Positions 8,219 to 13,931 of a DNA stretch of 13,931 nucleotides are shown one piece after another; the first letter of the stretch is position 1; the number at the start of each line of letters is the position of its first letter. This DNA is from Syntrophomonas sp. UBA5288 (lineage in GTDB: Bacteria; Bacillota; Syntrophomonadia; Syntrophomonadales; Syntrophomonadaceae): assembly GCA_002408445.1 (NCBI GenBank), contig DHSK01000193.1, positions 1-13,931 of the forward strand, in the 5' to 3' direction. The notes beneath the pieces are model-generated. The model was not told the DNA's origin, made no database searches, and saw nothing but the letters and a program-made list of their open reading frames with translations. Position numbers and translations under genes: made by a program.

Positions 8219-8782
8219 ATGAAGACATTGTATATTGACGAAAAGATTGATTACCAAGGTTCTCAATTATCTCCACACTGGATATATCGCCATTTTAATT
8301 TAATTGGGGATGCCGCGGTGGCGTTTTTGGGAGAAGTAAATGTGCCGGTTGAAGCTATGGTAGATTTGATTGATATTCATCATAAGGAACCTATCTATTC
8401 TCCACTGATGCTGAACTTTATAGTCGAGCATTTCCATACTGATCTGGAGTTGGCGGTTTACCGGCAGCGCCTGTTTATGGTGGCCCTTAAGGAAGAACTG
8501 GAACAATTGGGCATACAGGTCAACCGTCTGGGTGATGATTTATTTGTGGGCCGGGGCAAGCTGTCGGTTTCAATTGCTACCCGGACTATTGTTTCAACTG
8601 TATTGCATATCGGGCTTAATATCGAAACCGAGGGCGTACCGGTAAATGCCTGCGGTCTTAAGGAATTAGGTGTTATAGATATTAAATCCTTTGCGGAAAA
8701 TGTAATGCTGCGGTATGGAAGGGAAATTGATCAGATATACGAAGCCCGCTGCAAAGTCAGAGGAAAATTACTTGAAGGCTGA
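8219..8782 (+). CDS. DUF366 family protein
   Basis: This 187-residue soluble protein has an N-terminus (DEKIDYQGSQLSPHWIYR, residues 7-24) and overall length that I recognise as the DUF366 family of archaea and some Firmicutes. Its biochemical role is not known to me. From memory, an archaeal member (Pyrococcus horikoshii PH1223) is classed structurally with the class II synthetase/biotin ligase fold. The stretch at residues 105-120 (G-D-D-L-F-V-G-R-G-K-L-S-V-S-I-A) does look like the core strand pair of biotin and lipoate ligases, with K114 near the position of their catalytic lysine; this is inference. The start at 8219 is set by GGAGGTG about 7 nt upstream. It sits between addA and the DUF4264-lepB-surE group, apparently as its own transcription unit. 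No membrane segment or signal peptide is seen. Confidence 0.8.
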   Translation: MKTLYIDEKIDYQGSQLSPHWIYRHFNLIGDAAVAFLGEVNVPVEAMVDLIDIHHKEPIYSPLMLNFIVEHFHTDLELAVYRQRLFMVALKEELEQLGIQVNRLGDDLFVGRGKLSVSIATRTIVSTVLHIGLNIETEGVPVNACGLKELGVIDIKSFAENVMLRYGREIDQIYEARCKVRGKLLEG

Positions 8783-8793
8783 TAGATCCTATG

Positions 8794-8822
8794 TTGTAAA
8801 AGACCGGCCCTTAAACTAAAAT
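8794..8822 (+). promoter_or_regulatory. Candidate sigma-A promoter for the DUF4264-lepB-surE group
   Basis: TTGTAA (8794-8799, four of six) and TAAAAT (8817-8822, five of six) are exactly 17 bp apart. They lie just after the DUF366 gene and put the transcription start near 8829, about 36 nt before the next start codon. No terminator is visible between the two genes, so read-through from DUF366 is also possible. Confidence 0.45.
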
Positions 8823-8864
8823 ATTAATCATGGGAAATGATAGGTAAAAAGGGGCGTTTGCTAT

Positions 8865-9047
8865 ATGGAGCGGGAAGAAAAAGGCAAATTGGAAGTAATA
8901 GCGAGTAAAAAATTTGCCACTAATGATGAATTGGTCTATGTTATAGATTTCCTGAACAAGAATCTCAAAATCAAAAATATTATGTTTGGCTTAACTAAAG
9001 ATAGTGAAAATGGTGAGATGACTATAAATATTTATGAATTTAACTGA
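8865..9047 (+). CDS. DUF4264 / YpmA-like small protein
   Basis: This 60-residue protein, with the pattern K-x-E-V-I-A-S-K-K-F ... L-V-Y-V-I-D-F-L-N-K-N-L-K ... I-M-F-G-L-T-K-D ... I-N-I-Y, closely resembles the small conserved Firmicute family that includes Bacillus YpmA (DUF4264). No biochemical function is established that I know of. It is predicted to be a compact alpha/beta protein with no membrane segment. The start at 8865 is preceded by an AAAAAGGGG stretch (8846-8854) at somewhat long spacing. It leads an apparent operon with lepB 29 nt downstream. The family match is by eye on a short protein, so the family name is likely but not certain. The gene itself is well supported by composition, ribosome site and context. 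Confidence 0.75.
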   Translation: MEREEKGKLEVIASKKFATNDELVYVIDFLNKNLKIKNIMFGLTKDSENGEMTINIYEFN

Positions 9048-9076
9048 TTGAAATAATAGGGGTGGGTTTGATATTA

Positions 9077-9622
9077 ATGAATACAGATTTAAAAGAGTTT
9101 CTTAAAGAAACTATTACTATTATTGTAATTGCTTTCGTGCTGGCTATGGTTTTAAGGACCTTTGTCATTGAGGGGCGGGTTATACCAACCGGTTCGATGC
9201 TGCCCACCCTGCAACTGCAGGACCGGGTACTGGTGAACAAATTTATATACCATTTCAAGGAACCCCAGCGGGGTGATGTGATTGTTTTTGACCCACCCGA
9301 AGTTCTTCATTCCGATAAACCTTATATTAAGAGATTAATAGGCCTGCCGGGAGAAAAAGTACAGATCAAGGACGGCAAAGTCTTTATAAATGATAAGGCC
9401 CTGTCGGAGCCTTACCTAGCTGCCCCTCCCAATTATGAATATGGACCGGTGGTAGTACCGAAAGGATGTCTTTTTATGATGGGCGACAACCGCAATCAGA
9501 GTTTCGACAGCCATATGTGGAATGCCTGGCTGACCCGGGACCGGATACTGGGCAAAGCCTTTGCCATATACTGGCCCATATCAGATATAACTGACCTTAA
9601 GCGGGAGGTTTCCTTTGAATGA
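9077..9622 (+). CDS. lepB: Signal peptidase I
   Basis: Type I signal peptidase cleaves signal peptides from secreted proteins on the outer face of the cytoplasmic membrane. The 181-residue size fits the short Gram-positive (SipS-like) form: one N-terminal membrane anchor (about residues 11-29), then the catalytic domain. The nucleophile is S40 in P-T-G-S-M-L-P-T, and the general base is K85 in Y-I-K-R-L-I-G-L-P-G. The conserved box G-D-N-R-N-Q-S-F-D-S is at 137-146. The reading frame opens at a GTG at 9062, but the ATG at 9077 is better placed, about 10 nt after the purine-rich AGGGGTGGG (9057-9066). It lies in an operon between the DUF4264 gene and surE, and its TGA overlaps the surE ATG (ATGA). 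All key residues are present, so it should be active. Confidence 0.94.
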   Translation: MNTDLKEFLKETITIIVIAFVLAMVLRTFVIEGRVIPTGSMLPTLQLQDRVLVNKFIYHFKEPQRGDVIVFDPPEVLHSDKPYIKRLIGLPGEKVQIKDGKVFINDKALSEPYLAAPPNYEYGPVVVPKGCLFMMGDNRNQSFDSHMWNAWLTRDRILGKAFAIYWPISDITDLKREVSFE

Positions 9623-10425
9623 AAATACTTTTGACCAATGATGATGGCATCCATGCCCGGGGGATACACGCCCTGATCAACGAGTTAAATTCATTGGCTG
9701 AGATCTATGTGGTTTCACCGGATCGCGAACGCAGCGGAACCGGCCATTCCATCACAGTGTATGAGCCGATCAAAGTGAAACCTATGGATCTGGCGGGGGC
9801 CAAATGCAGCTGGACGGTAGGCGGCACCCCGGTTGATTGTGTTAAACTGGCCTTGGCCAGACTGATAAAAGAAGATATTGATTTGGTTGTTTCCGGGATT
9901 AATCATGGATCAAATATGGGGACAGATGTACTGTATTCAGGAACAGTTTCGGCTGCCGCCGAAGGTGTGATTTTGGGTTGTCCAGCCCTGGCAGTATCAC
10001 TGGATTCAATGGAGATCAATGCCGATTTTAATTATACGGCCAAATTCACCCGCCGTGTGATCGAAAAAGTCATGGAAATGAAGCTGTCCCGGGAAACCTT
10101 GCTCAATGTTAATGTACCGGCTTTGGCGCCTGACAAGATTAAGGGTGTACGCATAACCAGACTGGGAGTTAGAAATTATGATAATCTCTTTGATGAACGC
10201 CAGGACCCACGTGGAAACACCTACTTCTGGTTAGGGGGGGGAGTGGTGATAGAAGAACAGGAACCTGACAGTGACGTAGCTGCGGTTCAGGATGGATACA
10301 TAAGTATAACTCCGATTCGTCTTGATTTGACCGATTATGGGTTAATTGAAGAATATCGCCAAACTTTACAGCCCTATCTGAAAACATGGGGAGATAACCA
10401 TGATTATAGTCAGCCTGATTATTAA
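9619..10425 (+). CDS. surE: 5'/3'-nucleotidase SurE
   Basis: SurE is a metal-dependent phosphatase that removes phosphate from nucleoside monophosphates. The 268-residue protein starts with the diagnostic M-K-I-L-L-T-N-D-D-G, in which D8 and D9 bind the divalent metal. S39 in the R-S-G-T-G-H-S loop and N95 in S-G-I-N-H-G-S-N-M-G complete the metal site, and the L-Y-S-G-T-V-S-A-A-A-E-G segment follows at 105-116. The length is normal for the family. Its ATG overlaps the lepB stop by 4 nt, with GGGAGG (9603-9608) as ribosome site inside lepB, so translation is probably coupled. The 3' end overlaps the next small gene by 26 nt. No defect is seen. Nothing in the sequence explains a functional link with signal peptidase; the shared operon may only reflect gene packing. 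Confidence 0.95.
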   Translation: MKILLTNDDGIHARGIHALINELNSLAEIYVVSPDRERSGTGHSITVYEPIKVKPMDLAGAKCSWTVGGTPVDCVKLALARLIKEDIDLVVSGINHGSNMGTDVLYSGTVSAAAEGVILGCPALAVSLDSMEINADFNYTAKFTRRVIEKVMEMKLSRETLLNVNVPALAPDKIKGVRITRLGVRNYDNLFDERQDPRGNTYFWLGGGVVIEEQEPDSDVAAVQDGYISITPIRLDLTDYGLIEEYRQTLQPYLKTWGDNHDYSQPDY

Positions 10426-10654
10426 TATCTTAATATTTTTTGCTGTATTGAACTATTCCTATCTGAATAAAAAAAGACATGACCCTGATCTACCCGACAA
10501 ACCTTTTGCTCAGATGTGCCTGTTCCCGGTTTGCCTGGGTATCATTTTCACTATTTTAGTCGATGCTTTTAGAGGAGTAATGTTTTACCAGCTAATACTA
10601 TTTGTACTGGCTGCGATTCTTTTATACTGGATCTTTTTTAAAGTTGGAAAATAG
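10400..10654 (+). CDS. Small three-helix membrane protein, function unknown
   Basis: This 84-residue hydrophobic protein has three predicted membrane segments (about residues 2-20, 40-57 and 60-80) and a polar loop after the first helix (NKKRHDPDLPDKP). I do not recognise a family. The start at 10400 lies inside surE, 26 nt before its stop, with GGGGAG (10388-10393) 6 nt upstream. This arrangement, the absence of polar residues in the helices and the immediate follow-on from surE support a real, translationally coupled gene. It seems to be the last gene of the DUF4264-lepB-surE operon, although no intrinsic terminator is visible after it. A function cannot be proposed from its sequence. Confidence 0.7.
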   Translation: MIIVSLIINILIFFAVLNYSYLNKKRHDPDLPDKPFAQMCLFPVCLGIIFTILVDAFRGVMFYQLILFVLAAILLYWIFFKVGK

Positions 10655-10695
10655 CCGGTTAAAGCCCGAAAAACATTTTGATAGTTTGGCCAAAG

Positions 10696-10722
10696 TATAG
10701 TACCATTTTTACAGTTATAGTA
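10696..10722 (+). promoter_or_regulatory. Paired TATAGTA words upstream of the EF-G-like gene
   Basis: The word TATAGTA occurs at 10696-10702 and again at 10716-10722, exactly 20 bp apart, in the 88-bp gap before the EF-G-like gene. Each resembles a -10 box (TATAGT, five of six), but neither has a proper -35 at 16-18 bp. TTGATA at 10678-10683 is only 12 bp from the first copy. They may be promoter elements using an activator, or an operator with two sites on one face of the helix. Evidence is by eye only. Confidence 0.3.
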
Positions 10723-10742
10723 ATTTGTAAGGAGGTTGTTAA

Positions 10743-12791
10743 ATGAAGGTTTACCCTAGTAGTAAAATTCGAAATATTGCTCTTGTTGGCCATGGAGGTA
10801 CAGGCAAAACCTCACTGGTAGAAGCGATGATATACAACACAGGGGCTGTAAAGAGACTGGGAAAAGTAGACGATGGTAATACGGTAGCAGATTTTTATCC
10901 GGAAGAAATAAAACGGAAAATTACCATCAGCACTTCGCTGGTGCCATGCGAATATAAAGACCATAAGATCAACCTTTTAGATACTCCCGGTTACGCAGAT
11001 TTCTATTTCGAAGTAATAGGTGCCCTAAAGGCTACCGATTCAATGCTGGTAATGTTCTCCGCTGCGGCGGGAGTTGAAGTTCAGACGGAAATAGTCTGGG
11101 AAGACAGCCCGGGTATACCCAAGATAGCCTTTATTAATAAGATGGAACGCGAACATGCTGATTTTTATAAAGTCCTGAACGAAATGAAAGATACTTTTTC
11201 AGACAATATTGTGCCGGTGCAGTTGCCTATTGGTGCCGAAGACAGCTTCAAGGGCGTAGTTGATCTGATGAAAATGAAGGCCCTCCTGTTTGAAAAAGCC
11301 ACCGGCAAAATAACCGAGGCGGAAATTCCTGCCGATATGATGGATGAAGTGGAGAGCTACAAAGAGGAACTGATTGAAGCTGCCGCCGAGGCAGACGATG
11401 ATCTTTTGAATAAATACCTGGAGGGCGAAGAACTGACCGATGATGAAATATTGTCCGGAATCAAGAAAGCGGCTGAATCCGGTTCAGCGGTTTTTGTATT
11501 CTGTGGTTCGGCTCTCAACAATATGGGGGTACAGCCGGTGATGGATTTCATCATTGACTGTATGGCCAGTCCGGAACATAATGCTCTGGTGCAAGGCAAA
11601 AACATAGAAGAGGAACCGCTGGTGGCACAGGTGTTTAAAACTATTGCTGACCCGTATATCGGACGTTTGACTATGTTTAGAATATTTACCGGCAAACTTA
11701 AAGCCGACAGTGTCATCTACAATGCTAGCAAAGAGAAAGATGAAAAAATTACTCAGCTCCTGGTAATGACCGGTAAAGAACAGGCAGCCGTACCTGAGCT
11801 GAACGCAGGTGATATAGGAGCACTGGCCAAATTGACCACGACCGGCACCGGTGATACCTTGGCTACCAAGGCCAACCCGGTAGTACTGGACCCGATAAAA
11901 TTCCCCGAGCCTACTTTGAGCATGGCCATCGAGCCGAAGAGCAAGGGCGATGAAGATAAACTTAGTGGAGCCATGCAGAAACTTATAGAGGAAGATCCCA
12001 CCATCACCATAACCAAGAACACTGAAACCAGGCAGACCCTCGTTAAGAGTATGGGTGATACCCATATGGACATACTTATTGAAAAACTGTCCCGCAAATT
12101 CGGGGTTGACGTGGTAACCCGGGAAATGCGCATTCCTTATCGTGAAACTATACGTGCCACGGTTGAAGTGGAAGGCAAGCACAAAAAGCAGAGCGGCGGT
12201 CATGGACAATATGGACATGTTTGGATCAAATTTGAACCCAGTGAAGAAGGCAATTTCGAATTTGCCGAAAACGTATTCGGCGGAGCCGTGCCCAGGAATT
12301 TCTTCCCGGCCGTAGAAAAAGGCTTGATCGAAGCTTTAGACGAAGGAGTTTTGGCCGGCTATCCGGTTACCAATATAAAGGCGACCCTGTATGATGGTTC
12401 CTACCATTCCGTAGACTCATCTGAAATGGCCTTCAAGATGGCAGCCCGGATCGCCTTTAAGAAAGGTATGGAAACAGCCAAGCCGGTACTGCTGGAACCC
12501 ATAGTTGATGTGGAGATTGAAGTACCTGATACCTACATGGGCGATATTATCGGTGACCTGAACAGTAAGCGCGGAAGAGTCCTGGGGATGGAACCGTCCG
12601 GCAAAAAACAGCTTATAAAAGCTCAGGTGCCGCAGGCGGAAATGGCTCGTTATACTATCGACTTAAAATCAATGACCCAGGGCCGCGGCAAATTTAAGAT
12701 GGAGTTCTCCCATTATGAAGAAGTCCCTAACCAGTTCGCTGATAAAATCATAGAAAAAGCCAAACAGGATAAGGAAGAAACTAAAGCATAA
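10743..12791 (+). CDS. EF-G-like translational GTPase (EF-G2 type paralog)
   Basis: This 682-residue protein has the full five-domain layout of elongation factor G: GTPase (about 8-275), domain II (290-380), III (385-460), IV (465-590) and V (590-670). The P-loop G-H-G-G-T-G-K-T is at 16-23. It differs from housekeeping FusA. G3 reads D-T-P-G-Y-A-D-F (80-87), with Tyr84 where canonical EF-G has the catalytic His. G4 reads N-K-M-E (132-135) instead of N-K-x-D. Switch I reads K-R-K-I-T-I instead of R-G-I-T-I. Tyr in G3 and the S-G-G-H-G-Q-Y-G element in domain IV (485-491) recall Thermus EF-G-2, placing it in the EF-G2/EF-G-like subfamily. Known EF-G2 proteins bind ribosomes, but their cellular role is unsettled. 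It is not within a str operon. A strong ribosome site (AAGGAGG, 10729-10735) precedes it and a terminator overlaps its stop codon. Confidence 0.9.
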   Translation: MKVYPSSKIRNIALVGHGGTGKTSLVEAMIYNTGAVKRLGKVDDGNTVADFYPEEIKRKITISTSLVPCEYKDHKINLLDTPGYADFYFEVIGALKATDSMLVMFSAAAGVEVQTEIVWEDSPGIPKIAFINKMEREHADFYKVLNEMKDTFSDNIVPVQLPIGAEDSFKGVVDLMKMKALLFEKATGKITEAEIPADMMDEVESYKEELIEAAAEADDDLLNKYLEGEELTDDEILSGIKKAAESGSAVFVFCGSALNNMGVQPVMDFIIDCMASPEHNALVQGKNIEEEPLVAQVFKTIADPYIGRLTMFRIFTGKLKADSVIYNASKEKDEKITQLLVMTGKEQAAVPELNAGDIGALAKLTTTGTGDTLATKANPVVLDPIKFPEPTLSMAIEPKSKGDEDKLSGAMQKLIEEDPTITITKNTETRQTLVKSMGDTHMDILIEKLSRKFGVDVVTREMRIPYRETIRATVEVEGKHKKQSGGHGQYGHVWIKFEPSEEGNFEFAENVFGGAVPRNFFPAVEKGLIEALDEGVLAGYPVTNIKATLYDGSYHSVDSSEMAFKMAARIAFKKGMETAKPVLLEPIVDVEIEVPDTYMGDIIGDLNSKRGRVLGMEPSGKKQLIKAQVPQAEMARYTIDLKSMTQGRGKFKMEFSHYEEVPNQFADKIIEKAKQDKEETKA

Positions 12792-12816
12792 AAAGGGGGC
12801 GTAAGCCCTCTTTTTT
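12790..12816 (+). terminator. Intrinsic terminator of the EF-G-like gene
   Basis: AAAAAGGGGGC (12790-12800) pairs with GCCCTCTTTTT (12805-12815) across a GTAA loop, with one G-T pair in 11, and the T run reaches 12816. The stem begins inside the stop codon, so termination is immediate and this gene forms the end of its transcription unit. The A run upstream may also let it work on the opposite strand. Confidence 0.9.
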
Positions 12817-12818
12817 AA

Positions 12819-12894
12819 TGCTACTCCCTCTAATAAAGGATTTGGAAAAATCACATGGAAGTTAAAGTGAAAAATGCAATAGGGAGGAGTAGCA
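12819..12894 (+). promoter_or_regulatory. Inverted repeat that can sequester the metallo-hydrolase ribosome site
   Basis: TGCTACTCC (12819-12827) is perfectly complementary to GGAGTAGCA (12886-12894). With A12885 bulged, CTCTA (12828-12832) pairs on with TAGGG (12880-12884), including one G-T pair. The right arm contains the whole ribosome-binding site AGGGAGGAG (12881-12889) and stops right at the ATG (12895). A transcript that includes the left arm, which begins 3 nt after the terminator T run, could therefore fold so that translation is blocked. A transcript starting inside the 47-nt loop could not. No clear promoter was found in the gap. The pairing is seen; the control function is inferred. 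Confidence 0.5.
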
Positions 12895-13809
12895 ATGCTT
12901 AATAAACTGGCGAATGGGATATGGGTGGTTGCACCGGATAAGCCGCCGCGCTATCCTTATGCTAATTGCATGTATATAGAGGGTGAAAGATCCATCGTAA
13001 TTGACATAGGGGCAGGGGCAAGGGCCTTTGCCGACATACCTGTCAATGAGATCGCTAAAGTTCTTATCAGCCATTTCCATTTTGACCATATACATGGTGC
13101 CCAATTATTCACCAGAGCCGGATTATATGCCGGCCGCGAGGAAAAGGAGACCTATAGTTGTAAGGAAGCTTATATTTCCTTTCATGGTTATGACCTGTGG
13201 GAAGAACTGATGCCGGGGATAGACCGGGAAGCCTATGGAAAGGTTATGCCCTTGGGCGATGATGTCCTGGCTCAACCGGGATTCAGACCTTTGACATTGG
13301 CTGGAACATTCCGGGACGGAACCGTTTTTGATACCGGCCGGACTACGGTGAGAGCGGTTCATCTGCCCGGCCATACCCGCGGTCATTATGGTTTTTATAT
13401 AGATAAAGAAAACATCCTGTTTTCAGGTGACATTGATTTGGCGGCCACCGGGCCCTGGTACAGCAGCAGCAGTGCTGATGTCGGACAGCTCATTGCTTCG
13501 GTCAAATTAATTCAGGAAATTAATCCCAGCATACTGGTAACTTCCCACCGCAGGATATTTACTGCAGGGATAATAAGCGGATTGGATAATTATATCGGCA
13601 TTGTTCTTGCCCGTCATGAACGCATCTTAAACCTCTTAAAAGAACCGATGACCCTCCACCAGCTAAGCGCCTACAAATTGGTATTTCCCGATCGTCGGAA
13701 TACTTATGAATTATTCTGGGAAAAAATGACGATAAGAAATCATCTCCACTATCTGCTTGCGGCTGAACTGATTGTGGAGATAGAAAAGGGCGTATTTTTA
13801 CGGAAATAA
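12895..13809 (+). CDS. Metallo-beta-lactamase-fold hydrolase
   Basis: This 304-residue protein has the metal-binding motif H-F-H-F-D-H at 60-65 (H60, H62, D64, H65), then H160 in H-L-P-G-H-T-R-G-H, D179 in F-S-G-D-I-D and H218 in T-S-H. These are the full ligand set for a two-metal centre. The last 60 or so residues (M-T-L-H-Q-L-S onward) look like a winged-helix tail of the kind seen in LACTB2-like and related hydrolases. The substrate cannot be set: thioesterase, phosphodiesterase and lactonase activities all occur in this superfamily. It is predicted cytoplasmic, with no signal peptide. The start at 12895 follows AGGGAGGAG by 5 nt, and that ribosome site is part of an inverted repeat. It is a single gene after the terminator at 12790-12816. 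Confidence 0.88.
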   Translation: MLNKLANGIWVVAPDKPPRYPYANCMYIEGERSIVIDIGAGARAFADIPVNEIAKVLISHFHFDHIHGAQLFTRAGLYAGREEKETYSCKEAYISFHGYDLWEELMPGIDREAYGKVMPLGDDVLAQPGFRPLTLAGTFRDGTVFDTGRTTVRAVHLPGHTRGHYGFYIDKENILFSGDIDLAATGPWYSSSSADVGQLIASVKLIQEINPSILVTSHRRIFTAGIISGLDNYIGIVLARHERILNLLKEPMTLHQLSAYKLVFPDRRNTYELFWEKMTIRNHLHYLLAAELIVEIEKGVFLRK

Positions 13810-13827
13810 GGCTTAATAGGAATTTAT

Positions 13828-13862
13828 ACGCTGAGGACGCTGAATATTATGAATGACGCTGA
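13828..13862 (+). repeat. Short repeated ACGCTGA words downstream of the metallo-hydrolase
   Basis: ACGCTGA occurs three times, at 13828-13834, 13837-13843 and 13856-13862, with a T run after the last copy (13863-13869). In my experience GCTGA-rich words next to a T run recall dispersed extragenic repeats scattered in many bacterial genomes, but this cannot be shown from one copy. There is no stem before the T run, so I do not call it a terminator. An AT-only TTTTAAA/TTTAAAA pairing (from about 13866 to 13889) is weak. The rest of 13810-13931 holds no gene that I can support; the final GGGGTGGGG could be the ribosome site of a gene beyond the window. Confidence 0.4.
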
Positions 13863-13931
13863 TTTTTTTAAATTCTAAACACTTTAAAAGGCTGCACAAC
13901 CATAAGTTAACAATTGCAGGGGTGGGGTGTT

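Noticed and set aside
9062..9076. GTG at 9062 as the lepB start
   Set aside because: It lies inside the purine-rich ribosome site that serves the ATG at 9077, and would leave almost no room for its own site.
11484..12218. Minus-strand 244-residue open frame inside the EF-G-like gene
   Set aside because: Long, but wholly antisense to conserved GTPase and domain III-IV sequence, so a shadow frame is the simpler reading.

Overview
The window is a chromosomal stretch of a low-to-mid GC Firmicute, most likely an anaerobic clostridial lineage. The AddB-AddA helicase-nuclease (rather than RecBCD), strong AGGAGG-type ribosome sites, a Gram-positive-type signal peptidase I, a YpmA/DUF4264-like protein and a second EF-G-like GTPase all point that way. 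The overall look recalls Syntrophomonas and relatives, but that is an impression from protein style, not a demonstrated identity. No rRNA, tRNA, CRISPR, transposase or phage gene is visible, and gene spacing is tight.

Left end (1-1146): a small DMT/YdcZ-type membrane transporter (93-536) faces a convergent 74-residue two-helix membrane protein (627-851, minus). Between them lies a 67-nt near-palindrome (545-611). A 295-bp divergent intergenic region follows, holding a good minus-strand promoter, a small hairpin and a weak candidate promoter for addB.

Recombination block (1147-8098): addB and addA overlap by 17 nt and look translationally coupled. AddB carries the four cysteines of the nuclease iron-sulfur cluster and its own nuclease motif. 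AddA carries the full set of UvrD-type helicase motifs and a C-terminal nuclease. Together they resect double-strand breaks for RecA loading.

Middle block (8219-10654): a DUF366 protein, then an apparent operon of a DUF4264/YpmA-like protein, signal peptidase I (lepB), the nucleotidase SurE (surE) and an 84-residue three-helix membrane protein. lepB/surE overlap by an ATGA, and surE overlaps the small membrane gene by 26 nt.

Right block (10743-13931): an EF-G-like translational GTPase of the EF-G2 type with altered G3 and G4 motifs, ending in a strong intrinsic terminator. A metallo-beta-lactamase-fold hydrolase follows, whose ribosome-binding site can be paired away by an upstream inverted repeat. 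The window ends in a short non-coding stretch with a repeated ACGCTGA word.

Most of the window is housekeeping, and I found no convincing new multi-gene system. The points most worth a second look are the 67-nt hairpin element, the RBS-sequestering repeat before the metallo-hydrolase, the divergent GTPase motifs of the EF-G2 paralog, and a possible link of the DUF366 protein to the biotin/lipoate ligase fold.
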